Part shown: positions 13,391-15,610 of the stretch, piece by piece
Layout of the letters: every line of letters begins with the position of its first letter
Position numbering within the stretch: position 1 is the first letter of the stretch
Source: Chloroflexota bacterium
Lineage (GTDB): Bacteria; Chloroflexota; Limnocylindria; QHBO01
Direction: 5' to 3'
Length of the DNA stretch: 15,610 nt
NCBI GenBank assembly: GCA_005880165.1
Contig: VBJP01000077.1
Span: 1-15,610 of the forward strand
Position numbers and translations under genes: made by a program
Notes under the pieces: model-generated
Seen by the model: the letters and a program-made list of their open reading frames with translations, nothing else
What the model was told of the DNA's origin: nothing
Databases searched by the model: none

Positions 13391-14113
13391 TCAGAACGCC
13401 GGCGGCGGAGCCGGCTTCGGCGCCAAGATCGCGATCGCTAGGCCGACCACCACGAACAGGCCAAGCGCTGCCAACGGCGTCCAGGCACCGATGGGCATCA
13501 CCGCGAGCATGGCCAGCACCGCGGCGAGGCCAAGTCCGGTGAAGATCCCGCCCAGCACAGCCCACCCCCAGGCGCCGCGCACGCCCAGCGCCAGGAGCAC
13601 AAGGCCGAGCAGGCCGAGCACCACCGCGATCCAGAACGGGAATGTCGAAGCGGGGTTGCCGGTCAGCTTGAACCAGCCGCTGCCCGCGCATGAGCCGCCG
13701 TCGCCGCGGAACTCGCCGGAGACGTAGTAGAGCCCCGTGAACTGGAACGGGGCGTTGCCGCGGACGCTCGTCGTCCCGTCGCCGACCTTGTTGCCCTTGT
13801 CGTTCGCGTCGCCGCCACGCAGCGGACTCGGGACCATGAAGACATCCACATGCCACGAGTTGTTCTTGATGGCGTTGGCGCCCGAGGTCCCGTGCCAGGT
13901 GACCGTGCCATCCCAGTCGACCAGCAACGGGTTCGTCTGGGTGGCGTCGTCGGCGCCTCCCGTTGCGGTGGCGATGGTCTTGCCGCTCGCATCGGTCGAC
14001 GTGACGGTCAGGGTGCAGGTCGTCAGCGGAAAGGCGCTGACGCTCGCCGGGAGGAGGAGAGGAAGGATGAGGATGAGGGGTATGAGCCAGAGACGTCGCG
14101 GGGCGGGTCGCAT
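13391..14113 (-). CDS. Exported membrane protein of unknown function
   Basis: I do not recognise a family. The ATG at 14113 has GGAGG eight bases upstream and gives 240 residues; frames extending to 14203 or beyond only add Arg/Pro-rich sequence. Residues 1-27 are a clear signal sequence or N-terminal anchor: basic MRPAPRRLW, then a Leu/Ile/Pro core, then an Ala-Ser-Val-Ser-Ala cleavage-like site. An extracytoplasmic domain of about 125 residues follows, rich in Thr, Gly and Asp and probably beta structure (TTCTLTVTSTDASG, DWDGTVTWHG, GLYYVSGEFRGDGGSCAGSG). Its two cysteines could form a disulfide. Three hydrophobic segments fill the C-terminus, ending in a Pro-rich tail. It may be an envelope protein with a membrane-proximal sensing domain. 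It is divergent from threonine synthase and lies upstream of the acyl-CoA ligase on the same strand. Confidence 0.75.
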   Translation of the reverse strand: MRPAPRRLWLIPLILILPLLLPASVSAFPLTTCTLTVTSTDASGKTIATATGGADDATQTNPLLVDWDGTVTWHGTSGANAIKNNSWHVDVFMVPSPLRGGDANDKGNKVGDGTTSVRGNAPFQFTGLYYVSGEFRGDGGSCAGSGWFKLTGNPASTFPFWIAVVLGLLGLVLLALGVRGAWGWAVLGGIFTGLGLAAVLAMLAVMPIGAWTPLAALGLFVVVGLAIAILAPKPAPPPAF

Positions 14114-14121
14114 GTGGGCAG

Positions 14122-14126
14122 CCTCC
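14122..14126 (-). promoter_or_regulatory. Shine-Dalgarno fixing the start of the exported membrane protein
   Basis: GGAGG on the minus strand is eight bases upstream of the ATG at 14113, which is directly followed by a signal sequence. This decides against the longer frames starting at 14203 and further upstream. Confidence 0.65.
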
Positions 14127-14216
14127 GTTCGCGCCGGCGGGTGCCGCCCTCGGCTCCTGCCAGGGACGTGCACCTGTCGGTCTGATGCTACGACCGCCGG
14201 CAAGGAAGCGGCTGCC

Positions 14217-14231
14217 TATACTCGCCGCCAA
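14217..14231 (+). promoter_or_regulatory. -10 element giving a leaderless transcript for threonine synthase
   Basis: TATACT (14217-14222) is followed by eight bases and ATG at 14231. It is the best -10 match among the leaderless candidates in the window. No Shine-Dalgarno and no convincing -35 are seen. Confidence 0.5.
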
Positions 14232-15289
14232 TGACCGCCGCCCCACCCGCGCTCCTGGAGCGCTACCGCAGGCTTCTCGCGCAGCCGCGGGAGCCCTTTC
14301 CGATCACGCTCGGTGAGGGGTCAACCCCGCTCATCAGGACCCGGCGTCTGGGGGCCGAGATCGGCCTGGAGGAACTCTACCTGAAGTACGAGGGGACCAA
14401 CCCGACCGGCAGCTTCAAGGATCGCGGCATGGTGCTGGCGGTGAACCGAGCCGCCTCAAGCGGGGCCCGCGCGGTGGTTTGCGCGTCGACAGGCAACACC
14501 GCGGCGTCGGCTGCCGCGTACGCCGCGGCCGCAGGGCTGCCGTGCTTCGTGGTCCTGCCCGCCGGAAAGGTCGCCCGGGGCAAGCTGGCACAGGCACTCG
14601 TGGCAGGCGCCCGCCTGGTGATGGTCGACGGCAACTTCGACGAGGCGCTGGCCGCCGTCCGCCGCCTCGGCGACGAGGGCGTCGCGGCGGTAGTGAACTC
14701 GGTGAACCCCGACCGCCTGGATGGGCAGCAGACCGCCGCCTGGGAGGTCTGCGACGCCCTGGGACGGCCACCGGATGCGCTCGCGCTGCCCGTCGGTAAC
14801 GCCGGCAACATCACCGCCTACTGGCGCGGCTTCACCCGCTACGCGGGCGAGGGACTGATCGAGTCCCGTCCCCGCATGCTGGGCTTCCAGGCCGATGGCG
14901 CCGCCCCAATCGTGCGCGGCGAGCCGGTGGCTGAGCCGGAGACGATCGCAACGGCGATCCGGATCGGCAACCCGGCGTCCTGGGCGGGCGCCACCGCCGC
15001 GCGCGACGATTCGGGAGGCTCGATCGAGTCGGTCAGCGACGATGAGATCCTCGCCGCGCAGCGCGACGTCGCCCACCTGGAGGGCATCTTCTGCGAGCCC
15101 GCCTCGGCGGCGGGGGTGGCCGGCGTGCGCAAGCTGGCCTCTGGGGGCCGGCTGCATCGGTCCGAGACGGTGGTGTGCGTTCTGACCGGACACGGGCTGA
15201 AGGATCCGGACGCGGTCCAGGCGGAGGAGGGATCGCTGGCCGCCGTTGCGCCCGAGGTGGACGCCATCCGGTCGGCGATGGGGATCTAG
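14231..15289 (+). CDS. thrC: Threonine synthase
   Basis: This cytosolic PLP enzyme converts O-phosphohomoserine to threonine and phosphate, the last step of threonine synthesis. The 352-residue length and N-terminal layout fit the short bacterial/archaeal class: GEGSTPLI (28-35), PTGSFKDRG (58-66) with PLP-binding Lys63, the ASTGNTAAS loop (86-94) and LPVGNAGN (186-193), the phosphate-binding glycine motif. FCEPASAAGVAG near residue 290 and LTGHGLKDPD near the end are also typical of ThrC rather than threonine dehydratase. The ATG follows a TATACT -10-like element by eight bases with no Shine-Dalgarno. Homoserine kinase and homoserine dehydrogenase genes are not in the window. A DNA glycosylase gene begins 11 bases after the stop, so the two are probably co-transcribed. 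Confidence 0.95.
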   Translation: MTAAPPALLERYRRLLAQPREPFPITLGEGSTPLIRTRRLGAEIGLEELYLKYEGTNPTGSFKDRGMVLAVNRAASSGARAVVCASTGNTAASAAAYAAAAGLPCFVVLPAGKVARGKLAQALVAGARLVMVDGNFDEALAAVRRLGDEGVAAVVNSVNPDRLDGQQTAAWEVCDALGRPPDALALPVGNAGNITAYWRGFTRYAGEGLIESRPRMLGFQADGAAPIVRGEPVAEPETIATAIRIGNPASWAGATAARDDSGGSIESVSDDEILAAQRDVAHLEGIFCEPASAAGVAGVRKLASGGRLHRSETVVCVLTGHGLKDPDAVQAEEGSLAAVAPEVDAIRSAMGI

Positions 15290-15300
15290 GCCCTGCCCGC

Positions 15301-15610
15301 ATGCTCGCGACCGTGAGCGAGGATCGCCGGCCCAGATGCTCGTGGGCATCGGGCAACGATCCGGTCTACCTCGCGTATCACGACCTTGAGTGGGGCGTGC
15401 CGCTTCGCAGCGAGCGAGCGCTGTTCGAGCTGCTGATCCTGGAGGGCGCCCAGGCCGGGCTCTCGTGGTCGACGATCCTCCATCGGCGTGACGGCTATCG
15501 GCGTGCGTTCGCAAGCTTCGACCCGAAGCATGTGGCCGCCTTCGGACCCGACCACGAGGCTCGCCTGCTCGGGGACGCGGGAATCGTTCGCAACCGCGCG
15601 AAGATCGCGG
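15301..15610 (+). CDS. tag: DNA-3-methyladenine glycosylase I, N-terminal part
   Basis: The frame is open from ATG 15301 to the end of the window (103 codons), so the 3' half is missing. The sequence closely follows Tag: RCSWASGNDPVYLAYHDLEW with the zinc-ligand Cys13 and His26, then LFELLILEGAQAGLSW with the conserved active-site Glu, RRDGYRRAF, and GDAGIVRNRAKI. The enzyme excises 3-methyladenine from alkylated DNA in base-excision repair. The remaining zinc ligands normally lie near the C-terminus, outside this window. The gene starts 11 bases after thrC and has no clear Shine-Dalgarno, suggesting translation coupled to thrC. A GTG at 15313 is an alternative start that would remove four residues. 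Confidence 0.92.
   Translation, partial: MLATVSEDRRPRCSWASGNDPVYLAYHDLEWGVPLRSERALFELLILEGAQAGLSWSTILHRRDGYRRAFASFDPKHVAAFGPDHEARLLGDAGIVRNRAKIA

Noticed and set aside
14114..14216. Riboswitch or threonine attenuator upstream of thrC
   Set aside because: The start appears leaderless, and there is no run of Thr/Ile codons or structured leader between the promoter element and the ATG.
14456..15514. Minus-strand open frame of 352 codons opposite thrC and tag
   Set aside because: It overlaps two conserved genes and has shadow-type composition.
1..15610. CRISPR array, toxin-antitoxin pair, restriction or other defence system, complete insertion sequence
   Set aside because: No regularly spaced identical repeats, no transposase, and no nuclease or methylase domains were found on either strand.

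Overview
The window is high-GC bacterial chromosomal DNA with dense housekeeping and accessory genes on both strands. It suggests an uncultured Chloroflexota bacterium (Limnocylindria-like) or an actinomycete-like lineage. Supporting this are a fused E1-E2 2-oxoglutarate dehydrogenase (Kgd type), a zinc-ribbon/class III cyclase/AAA/TPR protein, a CGNR-type regulator, strong G/C preference at third codon positions, and many genes that appear to be expressed as leaderless mRNAs. The assignment is an inference from gene families; no phylogeny was run.

Layout. 1-641: the end of a DoxX-like membrane protein gene, overlapping by ATGA with a DUF488 gene. 790-1498 (minus): a decayed tyrosine recombinase with three frameshifts and no C-terminal catalytic residues, lying directly downstream of and parallel to a tRNA-Gln(CTG) gene (1588-1662, minus). 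This is the usual arrangement at the end of an integrated element. 1771-4903: one large signalling gene (zinc ribbon, class III cyclase, AAA ATPase, TPR-like region) that a small deletion and frameshift near 3650 splits into two frames. 5048-5431: an orphan helical protein. 5471-6472: a threonine dehydratase-type PLP enzyme. 6492-7108: a LiaI/LiaF-like membrane protein with an apparent one-base loss in a G run. 7120-7302 (minus) and 7389-7982 (plus): a divergent pair, an unknown 60-residue protein and a CGNR/ABATE regulator, sharing a short promoter region with two dyad symmetries. 8044-11691: the fused 2-oxoglutarate dehydrogenase. 11759-13330 and 13391-14113 (both minus): an AMP-forming acyl-CoA ligase and an exported membrane protein of unknown function, separated by a strong hairpin. 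14231-15289: threonine synthase, followed closely by the start of a 3-methyladenine DNA glycosylase I gene that runs off the window.

How the genes fit together. The metabolic genes cover the TCA cycle (Kgd), fatty or carboxylic acid activation (acyl-CoA ligase) and both formation and deamination of threonine. They are not one operon: most have their own -10-like hexamer just before the start codon. No complete mobile element, CRISPR array, toxin-antitoxin pair or defence system is visible. The most interesting structures are the shared operator of the CGNR regulator and its small divergent partner, the repeated leaderless-promoter register, a 9-codon leader ORF coupled by GTGA to kgd, and the integrase remnant at tRNA-Gln. 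Several frameshifts fall in G runs, so some of the broken genes may be sequence errors rather than biology.
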